Positions 24,975-36,213 of a stretch of 64,000 nt of DNA are shown here, in pieces (position 1 is the first letter of the stretch; every line of letters starts with the position of its first letter). The DNA comes from Synchiropus splendidus (lineage: Eukaryota; Chordata; Actinopteri; Syngnathiformes; Callionymidae). The notes beneath the pieces are model-generated. The model was not told the origin of the DNA and did not search any database. It was given only the letters and a program-made list of their open reading frames with translations. The stretch lies in contig NC_071343.1 in NCBI RefSeq assembly GCF_027744825.2, positions 10,866,366-10,930,365 on the forward strand, read 5' to 3'. A program made the translations under genes and the position numbers.

Positions 24975-26290
24975 TTCCATTGCAGCATATCTCAATGAGC
25001 CAACCATCGGAAAGTCCTTAGCTGCCGGTGCAAAGTTGACATACTTATAATAATATTACGATCTAACAAAATGCATCTAAACTATCTATCTATCATTCAC
25101 AATGGAACACTGTCAGCCGCAACTCCACCACCTTCTGGTTGCAGCAGCTGGTGTCTCCTTTGAAGAGGGCCAATCCAGCAGTTGCATGGAAACCTCTTCA
25201 ACTTGCCTAATATTAGCGACTACTTGCTAGTGGCACAAACTAGCTGCAGGTGCCGTTGGAGGAGTGTGACGCTCTGGTCTCTGTCTCCCCGCGTGTTTAC
25301 TTCAATCTCTTTCTCTTGTTTGAATTAGTGAGCCGGCGTACGTCTGCCTCTTCTCACGAGGATGACTCCAGAAAGAAAGAAAGAGTTGGAGTCAGCGATT
25401 CTGAAAAGCCAGATGCTTCGACTGCTCTGTCAGGTTTGATGGACAACGCAATAAATATCCTCACGCTAGCGAGTTTGAAAAACTGGGCTCAGTGTTAATT
25501 GAAGTCAGTTAAGCAGTAGGGCGGGAGCTAAAGGACAAGGCTGTTCTTCATTTCTCCCCTCATATCACTTTATCAGGAACAGTAGGTCGTGACAAGGAAA
25601 AACGCCAGCCAGTTTGTGCAACTTTTGTTGTCCAGGAGAGACACAGAGGAGAGGAATGACTGAATCACCATTGAGGGCGCCTGTATGACTGGCAGTCAGT
25701 TTGGCAGCTCTTGCTCTTCTGAGCTTTTTCTGTGGATATTTTGTGTCTTGTTTTTGTGTGGATTTGATGGACTCAACATGGATAGTGATACCCCTGCATT
25801 TGATGAAGCCTGCTCCTTCCTCATGCTGGATCAGCAGTTAGCATTCCATGCTGAATAGGAACGACAGAGGAGCGGCGCTCGGGTTGAGCACCAAGTTAGG
25901 ACAGGAGGACGTGAACAGTCCATCACTGTAGGGAATGATGGTTTTTCCCCAGCGATACCATTGACAGTGGGATGACAAGCTCGCGGAAGTGGTGCAGCAT
26001 CAGTGGGAATGTGAGGCCAATACACTCGAAGTGGCCGTCGCATTGGACAGGTTCTAGTTCTCGCTCCAAGGCAAGACTCTCTCCCTCTCTCTCTCTCTGC
26101 AACTTTGGACAGTGGTTCATCTATGTGTGTGGCCGCTGCATGTGGGAGGGGTTGCCGAGTGAGTGACGTCTCTCCAGAAGTGAAGAGGTGCCCGGTGCGT
26201 GTCCAGCTCTGAATGTGCGCTTCTGTGCAGTTTGGCTGTGACAAAGTCATAAACCAAGTAACTTAGCTCTGTCCCAGACTCGCCTCATCC
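24975..26290. other. Spacer, perhaps part of a larger Tigger-like copy
   Basis: No intact gene. The sequence continues without break into the Tigger-like 3' region at 26291. A CT-rich run lies at 26079-26099. Open frames (for example 26250-25831, minus) show no recognisable domain. Whether this block is the body of that element cannot be settled here. Confidence 0.4.
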
Positions 26291-26606
26291 CTGTCCCAGC
26301 TCCAGCCCACAACAGGACATCAAACCCTGGAGTGTGTGTGGAGAGCGAGCACCTCCCCTGTGACACTCTACCACGGTCCAGTGCGGAGACAGGAAATGTT
26401 TTACACCTCAATATGAAGAAAAAACAGTCAGTAAATGTAGCTAACGGGACACGTCTGCATACAGAGGCTGCATTATACACAATAACAAAGCGCGTCAAGT
26501 TCTGGATTTTCGCTCGAAATCCGAAGCAAAAAAATCTCAAATTTTTTGTTCAAACTCCGATTTATTCGAAGTCCGGGACATTCGAAAATCGAGGGTCCGC
26601 TGTATT
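26291..26606. mobile_element. Tigger-like non-autonomous element, copy 1 (3' part)
   Basis: It shares a long, nearly identical run with 33223-33552 ('caggacatcaaaccctggag', 'gagagcgagcacctcccctg', 'tgacactctaccacggtcca', 'atgaagaaaaaac.gtcagt', 'aaatgtagctaacgg.acac'). It ends with 'cgaaaatcgagggtccgctg' before TA. The reverse complement CAGCGGACCCTCGATTTTCG is a typical pogo/Tigger-style terminal inverted repeat flanked by TA. Relative to copy 2 it lacks two segments (about 18 and 42 bases). Confidence 0.6.
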
Positions 26607-28435
26607 TATTTATTTATTGTCATGACGTGAATGAGGTATTTGTTTTTACAGAAAGCAAAAGCACTTTGTTGATGTTAGTATGCTGCCAAAAAGCAAGATT
26701 TCTTCATTGTGAGTTGAACAAAATAAAAAATGTAACAAATATTAAAAGTAAGTCAAGTCCCTGAAAATGGCCCAGATCAGCAAATTAAAATGCACAAATC
26801 CAGAGACCACAAAAGAAGCATTGAAATCCTGGATCTGTCAGTGTCCAACTTCAGGCGGAGTGGGTGTGGAGATATCTCTCAACATGTTCCTGAAAGAATT
26901 TATTATGTGACAAGAAACTCTCTTCTGCCAAAATCTAACATGACTCAGAGAGAGGTTTGGGTTTCAGCCTGATACATAGATGGCTCCTTTGAACAAATGT
27001 GAAAGAATGTATCAATTTTATGGCAAAAATATTGCTGCGTTGGGCTTTTGTTGTTACAGTTACAGTTGTAGCACTGTGTATCTTATGGAAAAGGTCTGCA
27101 AAATTGTGTCATCCTGACTACTACTACTACTTGACCCACTCCACCACTACACCAGCGGTTCATTCTCCCTGGGAGAATGAGGCCACGGAATATTTAAAAT
27201 GCTGAAATCCCATTTTAGGGCCACTTGGACTAATGCAGGAGTCATGGTGGAATATAAACACAGATGAGATTGTTTAACTTTTTAACAGCAGGATCACGTC
27301 ACAGCCAAACATGCAGATTCTGAGTACATGGCTCCAGATTTATAGCCGTGATAAATGCATCAGTACACCACTTTACATTCACTGGCCTGACAGACGTTCA
27401 ACCCGCAGACAAAAGCCAAGTAAGAGCTCCCCGCCGGTCATTTGTGTTTGCTGGTGTTATTTCAGCTGGACAGCTGCAGTGTAACTTAACCTCAATGCAC
27501 CTGGAATCCCTTCACCAAACTCTGGATCCCCAGAGTGCAACCATTCTGTCCTGTAGGAGACCAGGCACCCGTGGGATCCCCTCGCACTGTAATGACAGAC
27601 TCGCACTCCGTATGGAATTTTCACAATGCTTCTGTGGAACGTTTTTCTTCGTCGAGAAAAGACTTGTTTTCCCCCACTTTTATTAAGAAGATGAGCAACA
27701 CATTACAAAAAAATACATTGAACATTAAATGTATCAATGTTATGAGTTTAAAATGCATTATTAAATTCTATATAATAGTTTAATTATAGTGTTTATATTG
27801 TTATTTTTTAAACACAGTGTGACACTCCTCAAGCTTTTCATAGAACGGTGCAGGTTTGTTTCACCTTTTTCAAGAGGAGCTTTTCTTTTCTCTGTCTTCA
27901 TAATATTAAAGTCAGATGTTTGACTTGTACCAACATGATCTCTTATCAACTTCCATGTGTGGAATTGGAATGACAGGCCTGACAGAGCTGTCGATTTGTT
28001 TCTCCCTGAGGGCGAAGCAGCTAGCGTGACACATTTTTTTGTGAACAAAACTTGCCAAATTGCCAAATCAAAAATTGTCGCGGGGATAAGAATTGATGGC
28101 TGTGTTTTGTGTGAGTTCAGGAGCTTCCTTCTTCACAATAGCATGCATTCCAAAGCACTTTCCCAGTTGGTGGGATCCCCACTGACCATTGCAATAAATT
28201 TGATTCTCATTTTTCCCCATAAGACCCCCTGTTCGCCGTTGTACGTCCTCCTTTTTCACTCAGCCTTCAGTGCGATGGAGCGCGTATTCATAGAACTGAA
28301 GTTACATTAGGTAACTCACGCATTTTTCAGACTTGTTTTCAATCTCGGGTGAAGTGCACTATACTGGAGCTCAGTAGGTGGCCCAATTGGTTTAAAAATG
28401 TTTCCAATGGATGTTCAAATCCAAGGACTTCAGGG
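26607..28435. other. Stretch without recognisable gene
   Basis: Short open frames at 27348-27686 (+) and 28066-27761 (-) were inspected and have no recognisable domain. No microsatellite. Confidence 0.5.
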
Positions 28436-28655
28436 CCATCTAGTGAGTTCTGAACATGAAGGCACTGCTTCATGAAGCTTCATAACCCCATCACTGACTT
28501 GGACACTTGACACTCTCTGCTGTACAATCTTTAGATATGAACAACCGCGTCAATGAAACCTCACATCATTTTTAAACCAAGAGCTCCCCATACTGAGTTT
28601 CAAAAAAGGGCACTACAAGTTTCATATAGCCTCCTCAGCCCACCACTGCCAAGAG
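28436..28655. mobile_element. Palindromic MITE copies C1/C2 (GCTTCATGAA family)
   Basis: An isolated right arm (28436-28495: 'gccatctagtgagttctgaa', 'ggcactgcttcatgaagctt') is followed by a second copy (28496-28655). The second shows 'cactctctgctgtac', the loop 'cgtcaatgaaacctcacatc' and a decayed right arm ('agagctccccatactgagtt'). Confidence 0.6.
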
Positions 28656-28729
28656 CCTATTCCGAGGTGCGGCAGTTACACACTGAGGGTCCAAAGACTT
28701 CAAAAGTAGCTTCTTGCTTAGAGTGTCGA

Positions 28730-28915
28730 TAGGCTTATGAAGCTTCACGAAACAGTGTCCTTAATTTCTGAGTGCAAACAGTGAATGATTCAGTCAAGTC
28801 TCACTGAAATGGTTGTTCAAACTCTGGGATTTTAGAGCAGAGAGTACCATCTAGTGGGATCTGAAAATGAGGATGTTGTTTCATGAGGCCTCACCAACCC
28901 ACCACCAGCACATCA
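28730..28915. mobile_element. Palindromic MITE copy D (GCTTCATGAA family)
   Basis: The left arm 'gaagcttcacgaaacagtgtcc' type text (28737-28758) and right arm 'accatctagtgggatctgaa', 'gttgtttcatgaggcctcac' flank a loop with 'cagtcaagtctcactgaaat'. Confidence 0.65.
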
Positions 28916-29737
28916 CACTGTGGAATAACAGGCAATGTAAGGCCACGAAAACCCCATTTGTAACCAAGATTGTGTCACTCGTGCACCATCCATAATGATA
29001 TACCAAGCAAATAAAATAAATACTAAAAAATGTTAATGTAAATGGATGAAAATGATTCAACAAGTGGGGAACAGCTGTCCTTGGAAGAGACAGCAGAGAT
29101 GACTGCAGTAGAAGAGTAAGGCGAGCAGAAGAGGCTTGTCGTGTCGTGCATGTATTTTCACCAGCCTCTGTGGAAGAATCAGGGATCTGACACATAATCC
29201 ATGAGTTTTTGTCAAGCCCATTTTAGCCCAGTTTATCATCCCCGATAATATCTGCTAACAGATGGGTTCGGCGGGGCGGAGGGACGCGGGGTGGGGTTGC
29301 ATTCGCCTTCCCCTTAACTGATTGACCTTTCGCCGTACAATTTGGGATCAGGTTGCAGTGTTGCAGTGCAGCATAACTGGTGTTATGAGGTTAACCCTGT
29401 TAAACGGCTCTATCATGTTCACGGCCGCTCTCCTGTTACACCAACTGCAGCTTTTCCACAGTAGTATCCTCGACCCACAGTGTGGGATGCATTTAGCTCA
29501 GAGGCTGCATGACTAAACAGTTTTACATCTCGAGTCAAAAAATGCGAAATGCTTGTTCTGTCATTGCACAGGAACTTGGGTTGAGTTAGTCATCACAGTC
29601 ATGGATCACATCATAGTACAACTCCCACATTTGGGCGAACAAATTGAGTGAAACTGTGACTGTTAAAATTGAAAATTTACCACTGAACTGAAGGCCATTT
29701 TTCTCAGTCGACAACTTGACAACTGGAATTTCGAAAT

Positions 29738-30035
29738 TGGTGATGGACTGATGAGGCTTCGTGAAAGCCAAGGTTTTAGAGCAGTGTGCGCCAACTAGTT
29801 GACTCTACAAATAAAGATGCTGTTTCATGAAGCTTCCTCACCGGATCACTACTTATGAGGCTTCATGAAACAGAGTCCTTATTTAGGACCGAATATGTGG
29901 CGTTTGCTGTTTAAAAAAGTGTGTTTCCATTTAAATGTTTGTTGAATGCCAAAGATTTGCGAGCAGAGAGTGTCATCAGCTACACTCTGAAAATCAAGAC
30001 ATTGTTTTATGAAGCCTCATATCCCCATCACCACC
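29738..30035. mobile_element. Two adjacent palindromic MITE copies E and F
   Basis: Copy E (29738-29850) has 'ggactgatgaggcttcgtga' and a right arm ending 'gctgtttcatgaagcttcct', with a shortened interior. Copy F (about 29848-30035) begins 'cttatgaggcttcatgaaac' and ends 'attgttttatgaagcctcat'. They abut or overlap by a few bases, suggesting one inserted at the end of the other. Confidence 0.65.
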
Positions 30036-32577
30036 AGAACCTGAATATATGTCTCAGGTTCATTTCAAGTATGCCACAATTAATAATTGCTGTGTTTTCT
30101 GGTGTCACAAGAACAAAACAAAAAACACAACACATATGGATTTTGACAAAGCTCTGTTGTTTTTGGGGTCTGTAAATGGAAACTGCAGAGAGAAATACAA
30201 TGACATAAGAACTACAGTGCATGTGTACAGCATGGACACCTGAAGGGTTATAGTGACTTTATTAACTTCATATGATTAAACACTGGTATTTTTGCTTGTC
30301 ATCACTGCAATAAATGTCAAAAATCCCACTCTGATGACTTGTTTTTCAGTTGGGTCACTTCTTGGTGATGTTCCGCTCCACGTCACATTGGGTCAAATGG
30401 ATTCAAAATTTGACTTATAGTCCAGTGTGATTTAAATATTCCTTTTCGCCTTCATGATACATTTGACTGATGCGACCTTTAGTCCAAAAAAAATGCAGTA
30501 AATCTCAATTTTCACTTCTAAAAAAAGTGATTTACCCTGCATATGAACCTTTGTCTGCATACTGTTTTGCAGTATGGATCCTGAAACCAGAGATGAACTC
30601 TGTTAAAAAAAAAAGAGAGAGAGAAGAGGGAAAGAGAGTGAACAAGGTACTAGCTCTCTAATCCAAAATGTCATAAACAGATTGCATAGCACTTTAGCAA
30701 ATTCATATTAAGAATATTGTGGTAGCATTGTGATTTTTCATGCCTTTTCATTGTAGCACAGTCGAATACATGTGTCCACTCTCTCTAAACCTCTCTGGAT
30801 TCCTGATGTCAATGAGCTGTATTTTCCAGTTCTAAAAATAAACCCACTAACTATGACAATAAAAGCGTTCTTTACTGAATCTCCATCCGCGTGTTTGCAG
30901 TAGCTGGTTCCAAATCTTTCTGGAAGTTTACAGTTGTTTATTCTAAACTGTTTATAAAACTGACGTTCACTGAGCCATTTAATTAGAAGTCTATTTCATA
31001 GCTGTCTGATACACTGATAAAACCCCTTCAGCTCAGAGCCCCAGTGTCTCCCGGAGCCCGGCTGTGTAATTGAGTTTTTTTTTTTTTCTTTCCACTTCCC
31101 TTTTTTCCTGTCGAAATGCAAGCCCACTTGGCAGACCTGTGCTGTAAGTGTGTGTGCACGCACACAGGTCACTTCAGACAGCACGTTGCTTTTGCTTTTC
31201 CTGGAGTGTCCCTGTAGCTCGAATCCCATACACACTGGGACCACATTTGCAAAAATGAAGACCCTTTATTTTATGAAATAATTTATTTATAAATAAATAA
31301 CTTTTATTTAGCGAACATTCACATCAAATGTTCAAGAAACCAAGTTCTGTCGTGTGTGTGTTTCAGCATATGTATCCTAGTGAGGTTCAGTTTTGGGGAA
31401 AACACCCGTGGTGTGGGCCCTTAGGTGACACGTTTCCGGGCTCCACCCCAATTTCAGGATGAGAGCTTCAAAATAACTGGGTTTAAGTTTGATTCAGAGG
31501 CCTGGTTAAGGTTAGCCATATGTTATGGATGGTTGGGTTTAGGGTGAGAGGCTGGGGAAAGCATTACGGAAAAGACTGTACCCCACAAACATGGTGTGAC
31601 AAACCTTTGTGTGTGGATGGGTTTGTGTATGTGCGTGTGCTTTGTTCATCCGGCATCGCGGGAACCAATCCTCGACAAAACACTATTCTTGTGAGGACTG
31701 AATGACTTTGTGGGGACTTTCACTGTAAGATATGGCTAAAAGAGAGGCCAGCAAAAATACAGTCATGATCATGTTCTTCAAGTGGCCATGCAATGCTCCT
31801 TGATAGTGGAAAACAGAAAAAGCAATGTAATTCTTCAAAAAGGGGTGAAACCTTTGAGACCGTCTGCTGTATATCAATGCCACATAAAGCAATCTGACTA
31901 CAAACGGTTCTATAGAATAAAACATTGTGTCTTCCATCCTGTGTAAAATAAACCCCAAAATAGGCAACTTTACAATGTGCATGCAGGAACATTCTGAACA
32001 TTCACACGTTCATTCTGAAGCTTTACATGATTATTTTTTCATGTTTTTGCCCCGTAAAAATCATCCACTGAATTCAACATAACTTTTCCTGGTGATGTAT
32101 TTAACACTAAAACCTCCATTCTTATCTTATAGGTAAAAGTTTGACCTGGTTTCTGTGATTATAATAACTGTATTAATAAAGATTGTGTGCTTTATACTGA
32201 GAAAATTGCACAGGAACAGTTACTGAAGAACAATGGTGTCTTCTCTCAACTTCCCCTTTGTCTCCTTCACACAATGACACAGCAACAGCAAAGTTGGGAG
32301 ATAGTGGAGAAAATAAAAAGCTGCAGTCAGGAGGGAAAAAAGGGAGAAAAAGGTCCTAAAGAGAGAGCTGCTCTGAATCAGAGGTATCGTATTCAGCCCA
32401 GACCTGACAGAGACTCCTCTCCAGGTTGAATGGGCTCATTGTTTGGACAAGGCCTCCATGACACAGGCCATTTCATTAGAGAATGAGCCAGGGCAGAGGG
32501 AGTAGATGGTGGTTGCAATGTTACCCCTCGCTTCCCCCCTTCGCCTCTGTCAAAGAGCTCCATTCTCTCTCCCTCAG
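30036..32577. other. Stretch without confirmed gene
   Basis: An acceptor-like site at 30571 with a purine-rich open block to 30646 was considered and rejected. Nothing else coding is recognisable. Low-complexity TTTATT at 31270-31300. Confidence 0.45.
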
Positions 32578-32697
32578 GGCTACCTGCATGAGGAGGAAGA
32601 CAGCGATATGGGCGACACTCTCTGGAAAACAAACAGGCAGCCCTCCGTTGCAGTGAAAGACGTGAAGCTGTCTTTCCGTGAAAAGACATGGGAGCAG
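32578..32697 (+). CDS. Candidate internal exon, 120 bp, phase 0-0, unknown product
   Basis: The acceptor 'tccattctctctccctcag' (AG at 32576-32577) is strong. The exon end GGGAGCAG is followed by GTAACTG, a good donor. Exactly 40 codons are open in one frame, which begins GYLHEEEDSDMGDTLWKT and continues through QPSVAVKDVKLSFREKTWEQ. The other two frames contain stops. A length divisible by three with phase 0 at both ends would allow skipping without frame change, as in cassette exons. Composition is protein-like: an acidic first part, then a basic and hydrophobic alternation, with no signal peptide or membrane segment. I do not recognise a family. Flanking 300 bases on both sides show no repeat. 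Of all coding candidates here this one is the most convincing, but it rests on sequence signals only. Confidence 0.4.
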
Positions 32698-33222
32698 GTA
32701 ACTGAATCGCCCATGACGTAACCGTCACATCATCCCTGAGATTTAAGAGTCTGGTATATTGTCCTGTTCCTTTCACTTTGCTTTAACTGGACAGAATGAT
32801 GTGCAAACTGACGGGAAAATTATCAGCGTGACTATTGGCTTTCAGAAAAAGTACTTCTGACTCTGAGACCGACTTTAGTCTGGAGATCTTAGTCAGGCAA
32901 ATGTCTTTATCCTACTAACTCTAATACGTGTTAGTGCATGCTGACCTTGTCAGTAAATTGACCAAGCAACACAGAAGGAGACACTTTTTTCACTGCATCA
33001 CTACTATAATTTTCAGATTATATAATTTTAGAGCATGATAATAGCACTTGAGGATAACAGTAACCATCGCTACCATGCTATGAGAAGCCAAGACTGGTGG
33101 TTGAGAATCTAAGCAGATGGTCAAATACACACCTCCTGTCTCATGTCATTTAATGCAGCGTGGGATTGTGGGGTTGGAATGTGAGGGGACCTAAATCATA
33201 GAGTCACAAACTTCAGACCTGG

Positions 33223-33552
33223 TCAGGACATCAAACCCTGGAGTGCGCGCTCCAGCCTCGGAGGTGTGGAGAGCGAGCACCTCCCCTGTGACACTCTACC
33301 ACGGTCCAGTGTGGAGACAGGAAAGGTTTTACACCTCAATATGAAGAAAAAACTGTCAGTAAATGTAGCTAACGGAACACGTCTGCATACAGAGGCTGCG
33401 TTATACACAATAAGCGCGTCGTGGATCAGCTGATCCCTCTGTGCACGTTATGTTTTTTCAGGGGCGTTCAAGTTCTGGATTTTCATTCGAAATCCGAAGC
33501 AAAAAAATCTCAATTTTTTTTCGAAATCCGGGACGAAGTACCACTGTATTTA
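33223..33552. mobile_element. Tigger-like non-autonomous element, copy 2 (3' part)
   Basis: It is nearly identical to 26291-26606 over several hundred bases, and keeps two internal segments that copy 1 lacks (near 33244-33262 and 33418-33460). It ends 'gacgaagtaccactg' before TA. The reverse complement CAGTGGTACTTCGTC is a Tigger-style terminus that differs from copy 1, so the two belong to related subfamilies or one end has been exchanged. Confidence 0.6.
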
Positions 33553-33724
33553 GTTTCCAAGACGGGACGTGCATTCTATGCCTTCAGAGACGTCATATTT
33601 GACATCCTTGAGTTACTACACCCCACCAGTATGACTTCACTGCTCAAGAATCCATACAGAATCACACTGAAATATTACATCCTCCACATATAGGCTAGTG
33701 GAGCAGCACAACGTCAGTAAGATA

Positions 33725-34130
33725 TTGACGTTGGGAAAGACTTTTGTGTCCTATACGGACGCCGAAGGCTGCCACCTGCGTTGCATGTTGACGCATTCGT
33801 TTTTCAATTGAAGCACATGTTCTGCCCTTCTGAAGCACGGGCAGTTTGTCATGTAAAAGAAAGATGGAGGTTGGGGTTAGGTGAGCCATGGGATGGCGCT
33901 CTCTAGAAACATGTCAAGTAAAGCTCCTCAAAAGGCCTTGCATTTCAGGCAGGGTAAGTAGGAAGCAGAACCACATCAGGGGTTATCATTAGCATTCCAA
34001 CCCCGGCACACCACACCTCCTGGTTAGTAAAGTGGTTTGTACTCCATTGAAACACAACGTGGAAGGTAGTATGGGATGCAAAAGTCCACTTTCCCAACAT
34101 CACTATGCCATGGGAGTGAGGAGGGGTTGG
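33725..34130. mobile_element. Fold-back MITE, TTGACGTTGGGAAA family (copy 2)
   Basis: The left arm 'gatattgacgttgggaaaga' is followed by 'gacgccgaaggctgcc' and 'gaagcacatgttctgccc'. The right arm has 'gcaaaagtccactttcccaa', 'catcactatgccatgggag' and 'tgaggaggggttgg'. These match copy 1 at 15.5 kb in the same order. The middle (33870-34050) differs and includes 'gagccatgggatggcgctct', which also resembles 1570-1590. Confidence 0.7.
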
Positions 34131-34478
34131 ATTTTAAGAGACTAAACACCATCATTTAGTCCCCCAAATGTATGGCCTATGAGTTTAAATGAGTTTGACC
34201 AATAAACTGTTTTACTGGCTGCATGGTTTATGATAAAATGCTATTTATGTAAAATGTTTGCCCCTACCAACACTCATCTCATCTCATCTCACAAATGTGC
34301 ATCCAATCACATGGTAAGGCCTTTTGGAATCGTGGAAAGAACAGCCAGAACATTGTAAAACAATGAAATGTATTCATGTATTTCATGCTTTTGTTTACAT
34401 AGTCACAAAATAAAAAGATGATCTAGAGTTTGGCGAAAAAGATTCTGCCCTTGAGTTGGTCTTCCCACGTCAACTTAC
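34131..34478. other. Spacer without recognisable gene
   Basis: It contains a short CTCAT repeat at 34274-34293 and nothing else notable. Confidence 0.5.
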
Positions 34479-34629
34479 ACATCAACTGTGGCAGTGAGTC
34501 TGGGAATATCCAGGGATGAGCTTCGCTTTTGCTTCTGGATCAAAGGCAACACTTGTGACCAGTTGCTTGATTTAATGTGTGACTTGCACACCTCTGAGCC
34601 AAAGTCTTTTATTGTCAACTTTCTCTCTC
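34479..34629 (-). CDS. Candidate internal exon, 151 bp, unknown product
   Basis: On the minus strand the acceptor 'tatcctttctttccatccag' (AG complement at 34630-34631) is good, and the end GATGT is followed by GTAAGT, a perfect donor core (34478-34473). One frame is open: two bases completing a codon, 49 codons beginning ERKLTIKDFGSEVCKSHIKS and ending SLDIPRLTATVD, then two bases. It is hydrophilic, with one LPLI stretch, and has no motif that I recognise. It accepts in phase from the 122-bp candidate at 37864-37743, which ends with one base: the joined codon is GGA, Gly. Such agreement has a one-in-three chance. The intervening 3.1 kb would be an intron holding the RTE insertion. Confidence 0.33.
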
Positions 34630-36200
34630 CTGGATGGAAAGAAAGGATAACACATAGAGAAAAATGATGAACCACAATTCTGCCAGCTCTCACAATGGCT
34701 GTTAAATGTAGAACAATCCAGTCGATGTCAAAACTTTGAGGCAAAAACATCAACCCTACTTGGACTTTGCAGCTTGTTGGTTTACCAAGAACCACAGCTT
34801 CAGACTTCTAGGTGCCGTTTGCTTTCCCTTGAGCTTCCCACCAGGATGTGAACCCTGCAAGACTCAAGGTGTCAAGTCAATGAAGCCAACAGAACCACTT
34901 TTTAAATCCTCAGGTCGCCAAACCACAAACACTGTTACTCCAAACTGCCTGATAGGTAAATAATTCACCTACTCCAATAGACTGCTCCAGAGCTGTTAGA
35001 TGAACGAAGCATAAATCAAAGACATGAGAAGTGAGATTTGGTTAAATGGCACTGATGATGTTTAGTCACAGGCAGCACCAACCACAGGAACGTGGAGTTC
35101 TTCCCGTTAACGCGCGAGGTCATCGCACTCTTTCTGTGCAAACCTCCAGAAATCCAGTCTTACAGTGAGCGTAACCCCTCCATTACTTGCATCGCTCTCA
35201 CTTTTGTTCTCCCCACTTCCTTTCTTGATGCGGTCCACCCGACCTTCCAGTGAACCCGCCGAAGCACTCTGTCCATGCGTTGTTTAAAAAACACCACTCG
35301 ACTCGGAAGATGCCATGTTTGGATATCAGGTTCCAATTTCAGGGATAATAATAATAATAATTGGGACGAAAGGCTTTGAAGGATTGGTAATGTGAGAGAG
35401 CCAAAAATGTGGGAGACAAAGTTGGAAGAGCGGACACATGACTGCGTAAGAAACCATAAAGGAGCAAATCAAACGTGAAAGAAATGCCAACAATTGGAGA
35501 TGAAATTTTAAAAAATATCATCAGTTGTTTGAGCAGGTCATTGTTTTTCAAGCTTCAATTAATAAATCATACATTGGAATCCCATCCACACAAACAGACG
35601 GAAGATTTAAGACGTGACAGCGGCAGTGTGGGAAACGAAATGGCAAAAAACAAAGACGTCAAATCAGATTGAAATCCCAGTTGTCACAGTCGTTTAGCGA
35701 ATGGTGCCATTAAAGCCTCCATTAGAGGGATTCGGTTTCATTCCCAGACTCAATGTAGAAAGATCCTGCGGGTCAAGGACACAGTCGGGATTTGGGAAGA
35801 CCAGATGTAAGATTGGGAATGTTGCCATGTTAACTTCGTGCAGGATAATATTCAGGAAACTCAAGTTTTTCGGATGTTTACGTTGAGATGTATTCACGTT
35901 TTGACCCTTCCGTAAAGTGAACCTCAGCTGTGGATGACTTCTAGTTATAAGAAAACCCTTTTCCCGAAAGGAAACGTTAAGAATTCAGCTGGACGACAAA
36001 AAATATATAAAGTAATGTAATGTTGAAATTGTTTCAGAAACCCACATGATGATCTCTGAGTTACTGTCTGAGCGAACTGGTAACACAGGTAGGTTCAGCC
36101 TCCTGACTGATCCAACTAAATGGCGCGTTCCTTCTCTCATCGCATCATGTTTTAAAAGTCAATCTCACTGCTTTTCGCAGGTGAACACATTCAGTCATAT
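34630..36200. other. Spacer without recognisable gene
   Basis: A short (AAT)n at 35345-35361. Open frames overlap on both strands at 35690-35900 without domain features. Confidence 0.5.
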
Positions 36201-36213
36201 ACAGTGTATTCCT

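Noticed and set aside
30573..30646. Exon-like block after a good acceptor (tctgcatactgttttgcag), donor GTACTA
   Set aside because: The open frame is mostly A/G low complexity (KKKREREEGK), which is often open by chance, and the donor is weak.
32393..32776. 127-codon minus-strand frame
   Set aside because: It is the antisense shadow of the 120-bp + strand exon candidate and its flanks.
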